The translations under genes were made by a program, and so were the position numbers. A stretch of DNA of 64,000 nt from Bacteroidota bacterium (lineage in GTDB: Bacteria > Bacteroidota > Bacteroidia > Cytophagales > Spirosomataceae), in assembly GCA_020161355.1 (NCBI GenBank), contig JAIUOF010000006.1:186001-250000 (forward strand), given 5' to 3'. The notes under the pieces are model-generated. The model was given only the letters and a program-made list of their open reading frames with translations. It did no database searches and was not told the DNA's origin. This document shows positions 44,284 to 52,260 of this stretch, in pieces. Within the stretch, counting starts at the first letter, position 1. Every line of letters starts with the position of its first letter.

Positions 44284-45006
44284 ATGACAAAATTATCGGT
44301 CAATATCAACAAAATAGCCACATTAAGAAATTCAAGGGGTGGCAATATGCCTAATCTCGTAAAGACCGCCATTGATTGTGAGCTATTTGGGGCACAGGGC
44401 ATCACGGTGCATCCCCGGCCTGATGAGCGGCATATCCGGTATCAGGATGTTTTTGATTTGAAAAAAATCGTTACTACTGAGTTTAATATTGAAGGAAATC
44501 CAACGGAGGGAAGATTTCAGGAGGTGGTTTTGGCTGTGAAGCCAGAGCAGGTTACTCTCGTACCCGATGCCCTGGGGGCAGTGACCTCCAATGCGGGCTG
44601 GGACACCATCACCCATCTGAAAAGATTAAAAGAGATTGTAAAAATCTATAAGTCTGAGGGAATCAGGGTGTCAATTTTTGTAGATGCCAGGCCGGAAATG
44701 GTTTCTGCCGCTGCCGAAACCGGAGCCCATCGGGTTGAACTTTTTACCGAATCGTATGCTACAGATTATGCCCATAGCCCTGAAAAAGCCATAGAACCAT
44801 TCATAAAAGCAGCCGAAATGGCCCAGAGAGTAGGCTTGGGTCTCAACGCAGGCCATGATTTAAGCCTGGAAAACCTGGCCTATTTTTTCAAAAACATTCC
44901 GGGATTGCTGGAAGTCTCTATTGGTCACGCACTCATTTCTGATGCCTTGTATTATGGGCTGGAAAATACGATTCAGATGTACCGCAGACAGCTGGAAAAA
45001 CCCTGA
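44284..45006 (+). CDS. pdxJ: Pyridoxine 5'-phosphate synthase PdxJ
   Basis: The 240-residue TIM-barrel enzyme shows the PdxJ signatures: LSVNINKIATLRNSRGG near the N-terminus, GITVHPRPDERHI, FNIEGNP, the EKP-rich VKPEQVTLVPD and the C-terminal GLGLNAGHDLSLENL and VSIGHALISDAL. It condenses 3-amino-2-oxopropyl phosphate with deoxyxylulose phosphate in vitamin B6 synthesis. It stands alone on the plus strand, with 23 bp to the convergent Usp-like gene. Confidence 0.97.
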   Translation: MTKLSVNINKIATLRNSRGGNMPNLVKTAIDCELFGAQGITVHPRPDERHIRYQDVFDLKKIVTTEFNIEGNPTEGRFQEVVLAVKPEQVTLVPDALGAVTSNAGWDTITHLKRLKEIVKIYKSEGIRVSIFVDARPEMVSAAAETGAHRVELFTESYATDYAHSPEKAIEPFIKAAEMAQRVGLGLNAGHDLSLENLAYFFKNIPGLLEVSIGHALISDALYYGLENTIQMYRRQLEKP

Positions 45007-45029
45007 AATAACTTTTAGTAAACAGGATT

Positions 45030-45512
45030 TCAATTATACGCAAAAGAGAAATTCCCGGAAATTTCGGAAAACGCAAAACTGTGTTGCTCAAGGGTAACGG
45101 AGGTAACAGGTATATTGCAATATTTAAGATTTTGGGTAAAATCAAAAGCATTCCCCGGTGTTTTGAGCTTAAGATTCCCATGAACAAATATTTCCGCAAC
45201 ACCTTGATTATTAAGATATTCCACAAGAGCACTTCTACTATTTTGGCTTATCATATCTACTACCAAAGATTCAATCCTGGATTCAAACCGGTTTTTAATC
45301 ATTTCCAGAGCCTCGGTAAATTCGGGTTTGTATTTATCCCTGATTACTTTTTCTTTTCTGAAAAACAACATCTCGGTGATGGAATCAGAAGGCTGCTCGC
45401 CGTAAAGTAAAATAATTTTGTGCCTGATAAACGGGGCATTGGAAAGTACCTCACTTAAAACTTGAAGGGATCTTACAGTAAAATCAGTCGGAATCAATAT
45501 TGTTTTGGTCAT
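45030..45512 (-). CDS. Universal stress protein-like protein
   Basis: The 160-residue protein starts MTKTILIPTDFTVRSLQVL, the first beta-strand and Asp of a Usp domain, and has a later strand AEIFVHGNLKL where the nucleotide-binding loop usually sits. The standard GxxGx9G(S/T) loop is not intact, so it may not bind ATP. Usp proteins respond to stress by largely unknown mechanisms. It stands between pdxJ and a two-component system, 92 bp from the latter, and could be co-regulated with it. Confidence 0.65.
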   Translation of the reverse strand: MTKTILIPTDFTVRSLQVLSEVLSNAPFIRHKIILLYGEQPSDSITEMLFFRKEKVIRDKYKPEFTEALEMIKNRFESRIESLVVDMISQNSRSALVEYLNNQGVAEIFVHGNLKLKTPGNAFDFTQNLKYCNIPVTSVTLEQHSFAFSEISGNFSFAYN

Positions 45513-45604
45513 TGTTTGTATTATTTTTCAACAAATAACCCACCGACTTTTTAAAACCCGATAAGCATGTCATTAGAATGTATTGAGAAAAAAACAGGCA
45601 AATA

Positions 45605-47005
45605 TTAAGATTTCATAAGACCATAATTGAGTGGAAGATTGGCCAGCGGAAAAGTGATTTTCACTACCGTACCCTCCCCTTCTTTGGACGAAATGCCCAG
45701 TTGACCTTCATGCATTTTAATAATATTTCTGGTGAGTGGCAGCCCAATACCATGGCCATCAAAATGAGCGGTATTGGAAGCCCTGAAAAACGGATCAAAG
45801 ATAAATTTTAAGTCTTCCTCAGGTATGCCTATGCCCTGATCTTTCACCATTATGACCAGTTGGCCTTCAGTGGAAGCGAGACTAACCGTAACGGGCTTAT
45901 TGTTGGAGTATTTACACGCATTGCTCAGGATATTGGAAAAAGCCAGGTATAGTAATTGTTTATTTCCAATGATTTTTAGTTTCAATGGGTTCTCAGGCAA
46001 AAGACTGAAATCCAACTGTATATGATTCTTAGGATTTACTTTATCGTACATTTCCTTGGTATGCATGAGAGCCTCATCGACCCGGGTAATTTCAAAAAGC
46101 CCTTTTTTGTTGGCATAACCCGTATAGGAAAGGTACAATAGCGACTGGGTGATTTCATTGAGCCTTTCTGCCTGACTTAAAATACTTTGCAGCGAAATCT
46201 CATATTCCTCCACAGTTCGTTTTTTCATCAGCATTACTTCGGCTTCACCCATAATCGAAGTTAGCGGGGTGCCAAATTCATGGGACGCATTGCTTACAAA
46301 GTTCTTCTGGGTCTCAAAAGCTGTCTCCAGTCTGTTGAGCAAATCATTCAAAGTAATCACCAACTGATTGATTTCCTTATCATTACCCACTTCCGGGATT
46401 CGCAGATGAATGTTGTCTGTGCTGATTTCTTTGACCTTATCTGTGATTTTCTTAATGGGGTCAAAGATATGTTTTGAAAAATAAAAGGAAATATAAGATA
46501 CCACCACAAAAACCAGCAATACGGCTATGAGAATGATATTTCTCAGAAAAAGCAGGTGATTGGATGCGTAATAATTTTTGGCCGAAACGATCACCAAATG
46601 TTCTTCAGCATCGGTATTTTGATGTCTTATTCCCGAAAAAAACGTATCGTCAATCTGTAAGTTTGCCTTTTTATTTTTGAATATATCGTTTAGAAACCCC
46701 AATGGTAACCCGGATTTTTGGCTGGCCTTTTCTATATCTTTTTCGTTGTTAACCGGAAATATATACTCTTTTTCTTCTGAAAGTTTCTCCAGTATTTCTT
46801 TTCTGATTTGTTTGTATGATTCACTGTTCTTGTTCTTGACACCAAAATTATATTCTGCAGTGATAGAAGCCCTGGTTTCCAGCCTTTTATAAAAATCAGT
46901 ATAGGAGTAATTATACAAAAAATAATATATTGCCAAACCAAAAAGCAACAACATGAGGATGTTGGTGGTAATCAAAAAAACGGCGATCCGGGTTTGCGTT
47001 TTCAT
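45605..47005 (-). CDS. Sensor histidine kinase
   Basis: The 466-residue kinase has two membrane helices (about 8-30 and 153-176) around a periplasmic sensor of about 120 residues, then HAMP (HIFDPIKKITDKV), HisKA with H242 in SNASHEFGTPLTS and a HATPase domain with NILSNACKYS, DQGIGIPEEDL and GHGIGLPLT. The signal is unknown. Its start overlaps the stop of the upstream response regulator by 4 bp. Confidence 0.95.
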   Translation of the reverse strand: MKTQTRIAVFLITTNILMLLLFGLAIYYFLYNYSYTDFYKRLETRASITAEYNFGVKNKNSESYKQIRKEILEKLSEEKEYIFPVNNEKDIEKASQKSGLPLGFLNDIFKNKKANLQIDDTFFSGIRHQNTDAEEHLVIVSAKNYYASNHLLFLRNIILIAVLLVFVVVSYISFYFSKHIFDPIKKITDKVKEISTDNIHLRIPEVGNDKEINQLVITLNDLLNRLETAFETQKNFVSNASHEFGTPLTSIMGEAEVMLMKKRTVEEYEISLQSILSQAERLNEITQSLLYLSYTGYANKKGLFEITRVDEALMHTKEMYDKVNPKNHIQLDFSLLPENPLKLKIIGNKQLLYLAFSNILSNACKYSNNKPVTVSLASTEGQLVIMVKDQGIGIPEEDLKFIFDPFFRASNTAHFDGHGIGLPLTRNIIKMHEGQLGISSKEGEGTVVKITFPLANLPLNYGLMKS

Positions 47006-47694
47006 GCTTCTTTCAGGATGTAACCCATGCCAATAACAGTGTGGATGAGTTTGGGTTCAAAATTGGAGTCCAGTTTTTTTCTGAGATAATTGATATAGAC
47101 ATCAACTACGTTGGTTCCCAGGTTAAAATTGATATCCCAGGCACTTTCGAGCAAATCAAGCCTCGAAAGTACTTTCCCTTTATTCCTGATTAAAGCCAGC
47201 AAAAGCCGGTATTCGGTTGCGGTGAGCGAAATATTTTCACCATTTCTTTCTACCGTTTTAGCATCATCATCGACCTTCAGATTTGAAAACTGATAGATAT
47301 TGGGCTTTTTGGCAGCTTCAAAAATTTGCCCGGCACCTCTTCTTAGCAAGGCATTGACTCTGGCGAGCAATTCTATAAACTTGAAGGGCTTAACCAGATA
47401 ATCATCGGCTCCGGAATTAAGCCCAACGGCCACATTATCAGCGGTATTCAATGCCGTCAAAAACAAAATCGGAGCTGATATGGACTGACTCCGAAGGTCG
47501 CGACATACCTCAATTCCGTTTTTGTCGGGCAACATGATATCCAAAATAATCAGATCAAAATTACCTTCAAGGGCCATTCGAAAGCCCGTTAGGCCATCGA
47601 GAGCAACAGAAACTTCAAAGTTTTCCTCAGAAAGCCCTTTTTTAATAAAACTTACCACATTTATCTCATCTTCAACCAGCAGGATTTTCCTCAT
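47002..47694 (-). CDS. OmpR-family response regulator
   Basis: The 230-residue regulator has a receiver domain with phospho-acceptor D52 in DLIILDIMLPD, Thr in LFLTAL and K102 in YLVKPFKF. The C-terminal winged helix carries LTATEYRLLLALIRNKGKVLSR and VVDVYINYLRKKLD. The domain order is that of CusR/PhoP-like DNA-binding regulators. It precedes and overlaps the kinase gene, so the two form a matched pair. Targets are not evident. Confidence 0.95.
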   Translation of the reverse strand: MRKILLVEDEINVVSFIKKGLSEENFEVSVALDGLTGFRMALEGNFDLIILDIMLPDKNGIEVCRDLRSQSISAPILFLTALNTADNVAVGLNSGADDYLVKPFKFIELLARVNALLRRGAGQIFEAAKKPNIYQFSNLKVDDDAKTVERNGENISLTATEYRLLLALIRNKGKVLSRLDLLESAWDINFNLGTNVVDVYINYLRKKLDSNFEPKLIHTVIGMGYILKEA

Positions 47695-47996
47695 TCTGTG
47701 TTTTTGTATATTTCCTGGAATAATTTACAAAAAGAAAGAAAAAACCAAACCAATTGATTAAAATCGGATTAATTTCGGGTCTAACAAGCTGAAAACTTTT
47801 GATTTGCTTATAAAAACAAATACAATCTATTTTCTATTTACCTAAAAATAAGTTTTCTTGAAAAAGATATTTAAAAGTTTGATTTTCAAAAATTTGACTG
47901 TAAGTTTATACTGAATTTCAGAAAACTGTCAGGAATAGTAAAATCGAAATTCCACAAAAAAAATAATTTAGCATTTATCCCAAATTTTAAGCAATC
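47695..47996. other. 302-bp AT-rich divergent spacer
   Basis: It separates the two-component operon from a frameshifted secreted gene. I see no RNA gene, repeat or strong hairpin. Confidence 0.5.
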
Positions 47997-48499
47997 ATGA
48001 AAAAACTCACCTTCACGCTCATCGTAAGTTTGATTTCAGGTCAAATATTTGCTCAAACTACCGGCTGTTGTCCCAATTTTTACACCTCTGTCAGCAACAA
48101 TCCTTTTGCTTGTATTTCCGGGAATGGTACTATTGATGGAAAAGCCATTTCATCACTTACGCCAGGCGGAAGTTCCGCATTTGGTACAATTATTATCACT
48201 GTTTCAAAAAATGGAGTAAGCCCGGGCACATATCCCAATAATGCACCAGAGCTAAGTTTATTAATGTTAAAACTTATGGCACTGAATGGCTTGGCTATCA
48301 AGGCAAAATGGTCAGAGTGTTTTCTGTTACAGTACCTTTTTCTTCAATTACAAATTATGTGATTGACGATGCCTGTAATCTGGTATGTAAATGGAGGTTT
48401 ATTCAACCCCAATGTCCGATTGCCCCTTGCCCTATCCAATATTCGACTGATTGTACGCCTTCTTTTTTCAAAAATTCGGAAGTGATAAAGAGGCCTTAA
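47997..48499 (+). pseudogene. Frameshifted gene for a small secreted protein
   Basis: The first frame encodes a signal peptide (MKKLTFTLIVSLISGQIFAQ) and a Gly/Ser-rich domain up to GVSPGTYPNNAP. It then reads unlikely sequence and stops at 48362. A second frame opens at 48242 and reads AKFINVKTYGTEWLGYQG, then RVFSVTVPFSSITNYVIDD, which looks like the natural continuation. One base lost or gained near 48242-48250 explains this. The original frame becomes open again near 48375 (WYVNGGLFNPNVRLPLAL), so a second change is possible. The family is not recognised. A sequencing error would also explain it. Confidence 0.6.
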
Positions 48500-48582
48500 T
48501 TTCAGGGAATAAATTGGCATTTTTAAACAATATCCTTCGAATCGGGTTAAACAAGCATAATCAAGAAGTTCATAAGAAAGGT

Positions 48583-48674
48583 TTTGTTTGTGAGGACACT
48601 TTCGAAGGTATAGATATTGTTTGTGAGGACACAAACAATGGCTATGTTGCTTGTTAGGACACAAACAATGGCAA
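48583..48674. repeat. Short hairpin-forming repeats upstream of tspO
   Basis: Three copies of a TTGTTTGTGAGGACAC-like unit have their AGGACAC cores at 48593, 48626 and 48656 (spacings 33 and 30 bp). The middle copy is a perfect hairpin: ATTGTTTGTG (48616-48625), loop AGGA, CACAAACAAT (48630-48639). The third shares ACACAAACAATGGC. Confidence 0.8.
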
Positions 48675-48706
48675 TAGATTAAACATTCATAATCAAACGA
48701 TACAAA

Positions 48707-49177
48707 ATGCCTGGTTCATTTATTTTAAGACTCGTAATTTTTCTGATTATAAATTTTGGAGCTTTAGGTTTAGGAGGACTATTTACCAATTCGGGTGTTA
48801 CATCAGACTGGTATCAAAACCTGAATAAAGCCCCCTGGACACCCCCGGGATGGGTTTTCGGTGCGGCATGGACCACTATTATGGTATGTTTTTCGATATT
48901 TATGAGTTATGCCACCAAAAACATTCCTCTCAATTCAGGATTTATGATGATTTTTATTTTTCAGTTGGTGTTGAATATCGTATGGAATCCAATGTTTTTT
49001 TACTTCCAGATTACGGGTATTTCTCTTGCAATTATCATTTTATTGCTTTTGGTGGTAGTTTACATTTTCTACATAAAATTCCCTGATTTGCGGTTAAAAT
49101 CCTTACTTATAGCCCCCTACATCATCTGGCTTATAATTGCGACTTCACTTAATGCTTATGTAGTTATCAAAAATTAA
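48707..49177 (+). CDS. tspO: TspO/MBR family membrane protein
   Basis: The 156-residue protein has five membrane helices and the TspO signature WYQNLNKAPWTPPGWVFG near residues 33-50, followed by WNPMFF and a C-terminal LIIATSLNAYVV helix. TspO proteins bind porphyrins and cholesterol-like ligands and in bacteria affect tetrapyrrole and stress responses. It stands alone on the plus strand, 33 bp after a cluster of hairpin repeats. Confidence 0.95.
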   Translation: MPGSFILRLVIFLIINFGALGLGGLFTNSGVTSDWYQNLNKAPWTPPGWVFGAAWTTIMVCFSIFMSYATKNIPLNSGFMMIFIFQLVLNIVWNPMFFYFQITGISLAIIILLLLVVVYIFYIKFPDLRLKSLLIAPYIIWLIIATSLNAYVVIKN

Positions 49178-49295
49178 ATTGAATTGATTTTTTTGATTTT
49201 TTGCGTCAAAATAAAACTTTTATCTATTTGAGTTTTCTAAAAAAATAATGCTATTTTTGAATAGTCCGTATTTTTTCAATAAAAACAATATAAAA

Positions 49296-49823
49296 ATGAA
49301 ACTAAAATTCCTCCTCCTGGCTTCAATTGTATTTTTCAGCACTAAAAATCTGTCTGCACAAACCAAAATGGTGAACATGAAAGCCGGCCATGTTTTCAAT
49401 ATCAGTCTGCCCGATTATATGGATAAAACCGTAGGCCTTAACGATGCTTCGGTTTTTCAATTCAAAAATTTGATTAAAGACCTTGCAGGTTTTGTAATCG
49501 TGGATACCAAAGAAGAATTGAGCCTTGCCGAAATAAAATTCACAAATACTGCCGAATATTACGAAAATTTTATGGAAGGATTTTTAAAAGATACAAAAGA
49601 CCGCACAATAGGAAAAAGTTCACAAAAGAAAATAGGAGAAGTGAACTTTGTAGAAAGTGAGGCATCATACTATGACGAGGAAATTCAAAACACGATTGTA
49701 TATTTCGTGGGTGGAGTTGAAACGCAAAAATCCTATTATAAAGTACTTATTTGGGCAACCAAAGAAAATTTCCCGAAATATAAATCAGATTTTCAAAAAA
49801 TACTGTACAGCATTTCGGATTAA
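49296..49823 (+). CDS. Small secreted hypothetical protein
   Basis: The 175-residue protein has a signal peptide (MKLKFLLLASIVFFSTKNLSAQ) and a mature domain of about 150 residues with alternating helices and strands (FNISLPDYMDKTVGLNDAS, VYFVGGVETQKSYYKVLIWA). I do not recognise a family with confidence; the pattern resembles small periplasmic proteins such as PsbP- or DUF1795-like folds, which is only a guess. ATG 49296 is preferred to the frame start at 49248 because it places the signal peptide at the N-terminus. Its stop is 6 bp from the end of the convergent helicase gene. Confidence 0.75.
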   Translation: MKLKFLLLASIVFFSTKNLSAQTKMVNMKAGHVFNISLPDYMDKTVGLNDASVFQFKNLIKDLAGFVIVDTKEELSLAEIKFTNTAEYYENFMEGFLKDTKDRTIGKSSQKKIGEVNFVESEASYYDEEIQNTIVYFVGGVETQKSYYKVLIWATKENFPKYKSDFQKILYSISD

Positions 49824-49829
49824 CATGCC

Positions 49830-52136
49830 CTATTCTACTATCCTCAATTTAGCAAAACTCAGTAAAAGCGTTTTTTCGCCTTCATTTTCAAATTCGATTA
49901 CCGCCTTTGCCGTTGGTCCCAGGTTGTCCATTTTTTTAACTGTACCAAACCCAAATTTCTGATGCTCTACTTTGTCACCCGCCTTAAGGTTTTTGGTATC
50001 AGAAGGCTGAAAATCAACCGTAGGCACATGTTGCGGGGCGGTTTTTACCTGACTTACCGGTTTAAGATTGGCGATCGTCTGGCTGCGGGTTGGGGGTGAG
50101 GTTTGCACAGGCTTACTTGCTGGCATAACCCTCCGTTGAAATCCCTGAAAATCAAAGGAATCTGCACCAAAATTCCCTCCGCCTGGTTTTTCCATCTCTT
50201 TGAGGTAAGAAGGGTCTATTTCTTCAATAAACCGGCTTTTCTCACAGAAATTTAGTTTACCCCAATTGTATCTTTGCTCGGCGTAGGTCAGTGTCAGGCG
50301 TTTTTCAGCACGGGTTATTGCCACATAAAACAAGCGGCGTTCTTCCTCCAAGTCATCGCGATTTTTGAGCATCATCTGTGAAGGAAACAGGTTTTCTTCC
50401 ATCCCGACCACAAAAACATTCTTAAATTCCAACCCCTTGGCACCGTGAATGGTCATCAGAGTTACTTTGTCCGGATCACCATCACCTTCATCGTCGGCGG
50501 TGGTCAGCAAGGAAACCGACTGCAAAAATGCTCCCAAAGATTTATCTTCCACTTCGGGGTTATCGGTAAACTGCTTGATAGAGTTGAGTAATTCCTCCAG
50601 GTTATCATACCGGGCTTTACCCTCCACCGTTTTGTCGATGTATAACTCATGCATCAACCCGGTACTTTTTGCCACCTGCATCGCAATGGTGTGTGCATCT
50701 TTCTCCTCCTCCATCATGATTTTGTAACTCTTAATGAGATTTACAAAATTTTCGATAGAATTGGCCGCCTTTCCGTCAAAATACATTTTGATGTTACTCA
50801 CAATCTCCCAAATGGGCTTTTGATGCTCGGAAGCGGTTACGATTATTTTTGCCACGGTGGTATCACCTATTCCTCTTTTAGGAAGATTGATGATACGTTT
50901 AAAGGCCTCTTCATCCTGTTGGTTGACCGTAAACCTAAGATAACCAAGGATATCCTTTATCTCTTTTCTCTGATAAAAAGACAATCCGCCGATGATCCGG
51001 TATTTGATATTTATTTTCCTGAGAGCCTCCTCAAAAGCCCTGGATTGAGCATTGGTACGGTAAAGTATGGCAAAGTCCTGATTTTTAAGACCATCTCTTA
51101 CTTTGGATTCAAATATGGCGTTGGCTACGATTCGACCTTCTTCATTATCGGAGTGGGCTTTTACTACCTCAATTTTTTCTCCCTCCTCATTGTCAGAGAA
51201 GACTTTTTTCTCAAGCTGATTTTTATTTTTTGCAATCAGTGAATTGGCAGCGTTGACAATATTTTTGGTTGAGCGATAGTTTTGCTCCAGTTTTACGACA
51301 TTCAAATCAGGATAATCTTTCCTGAAATTCAGGATGTTCTGAATATTCGCCCCGCGGAAAGCATAAATACTCTGGGCATCGTCGCCCACCACGCAAATGT
51401 TTTGATTTACAGCAGAGAGCTTTTTCGTAATGAGATACTGCGAAATGTTTGTATCCTGAAACTCATCGACCATTACGTGCTTAAACTTGTGCTGGTATTT
51501 GTTCAGCACATCCAGATGATCCCTAAATAAAACATTGGTATTAAATAATAAATCATCAAAATCCATGGCATTGGCCGAAAAACACCGCATGGAATAGGTC
51601 TTAAAAATCCGACCGATTTCGGGCATCTGAGCACCGGTGTCTTCAGCAAGAAAAATCGGATTTTCATTGTAAGCCTGCCAGCTTATCAGATTGTTTTTAG
51701 CACCTGAGATTCTGTTAAGTATAAAATTGGGCTTGTAAGTTTTATCGTCCAGACCAAACTCCTTTACAATGGTTTTTATTAGCGACTTACTGTCATCGGT
51801 ATCATAAATCGTAAAATTGGAGGTGTAACCCAGCCGATGGCCTTCAATCCTTAAAATTTTGGCAAAAACCGAGTGAAAAGTACCCATCCAGAGGTTTTTA
51901 GCCTCCGAACCGATAATTTTCTCAATCCGGTGCCGCATTTCTTCGGCAGCTTTATTGGTAAAAGTCAGCGACAGAATATTGAAAGGATCAACCCCCTGCC
52001 CCATCAGATGAGCAATGCGGTAGGTGAGCACACGTGTTTTGCCCGACCCGGCCCCTGCTATGATCATCAGTGGACCATTTTCGTGAGTTACGGCTTCATA
52101 TTGTGGGGGATTAAGGCTTGATAAGTAGTCTGACAC
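49830..52136 (-). CDS. UvrD/PcrA-type DNA helicase
   Basis: The 768-residue protein is a superfamily 1A helicase with Walker A AGAGSGKT at 27-34, motif II VDEFQDTN, motif III GDDAQSIYAFRGA, motif IV-like QNYRSTKNI, motif V TIHGAKGLEFKNVFVVG and motif VI YVAITRAEKRL. The C-terminus has a linker and a KOW/Tudor-like tail (GDKVEHQKFGFGTVKKM), as in PcrA, which contacts RNA polymerase. It unwinds DNA 3' to 5' in repair and replication restart. Translation starts at GTG 52136. Confidence 0.95.
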   Translation of the reverse strand: MSDYLSSLNPPQYEAVTHENGPLMIIAGAGSGKTRVLTYRIAHLMGQGVDPFNILSLTFTNKAAEEMRHRIEKIIGSEAKNLWMGTFHSVFAKILRIEGHRLGYTSNFTIYDTDDSKSLIKTIVKEFGLDDKTYKPNFILNRISGAKNNLISWQAYNENPIFLAEDTGAQMPEIGRIFKTYSMRCFSANAMDFDDLLFNTNVLFRDHLDVLNKYQHKFKHVMVDEFQDTNISQYLITKKLSAVNQNICVVGDDAQSIYAFRGANIQNILNFRKDYPDLNVVKLEQNYRSTKNIVNAANSLIAKNKNQLEKKVFSDNEEGEKIEVVKAHSDNEEGRIVANAIFESKVRDGLKNQDFAILYRTNAQSRAFEEALRKINIKYRIIGGLSFYQRKEIKDILGYLRFTVNQQDEEAFKRIINLPKRGIGDTTVAKIIVTASEHQKPIWEIVSNIKMYFDGKAANSIENFVNLIKSYKIMMEEEKDAHTIAMQVAKSTGLMHELYIDKTVEGKARYDNLEELLNSIKQFTDNPEVEDKSLGAFLQSVSLLTTADDEGDGDPDKVTLMTIHGAKGLEFKNVFVVGMEENLFPSQMMLKNRDDLEEERRLFYVAITRAEKRLTLTYAEQRYNWGKLNFCEKSRFIEEIDPSYLKEMEKPGGGNFGADSFDFQGFQRRVMPASKPVQTSPPTRSQTIANLKPVSQVKTAPQHVPTVDFQPSDTKNLKAGDKVEHQKFGFGTVKKMDNLGPTAKAVIEFENEGEKTLLLSFAKLRIVE

Positions 52137-52260
52137 CGAAATATTTTATTTATTTTTTTACAAAGATAGCATCCAAAAGATTTGGTTTAATTGGAAATCA
52201 AAATTGAAATTGAATATACCTTATTTTTGTCGTAAATTGTAGTCAAAATACGAGCTAAAA

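Noticed and set aside
48344..48664. 106-residue minus-strand frame with Cys/His-rich start
   Set aside because: It is antisense to the pseudogene and its repeated CPHKQ peptide comes from the hairpin repeats.
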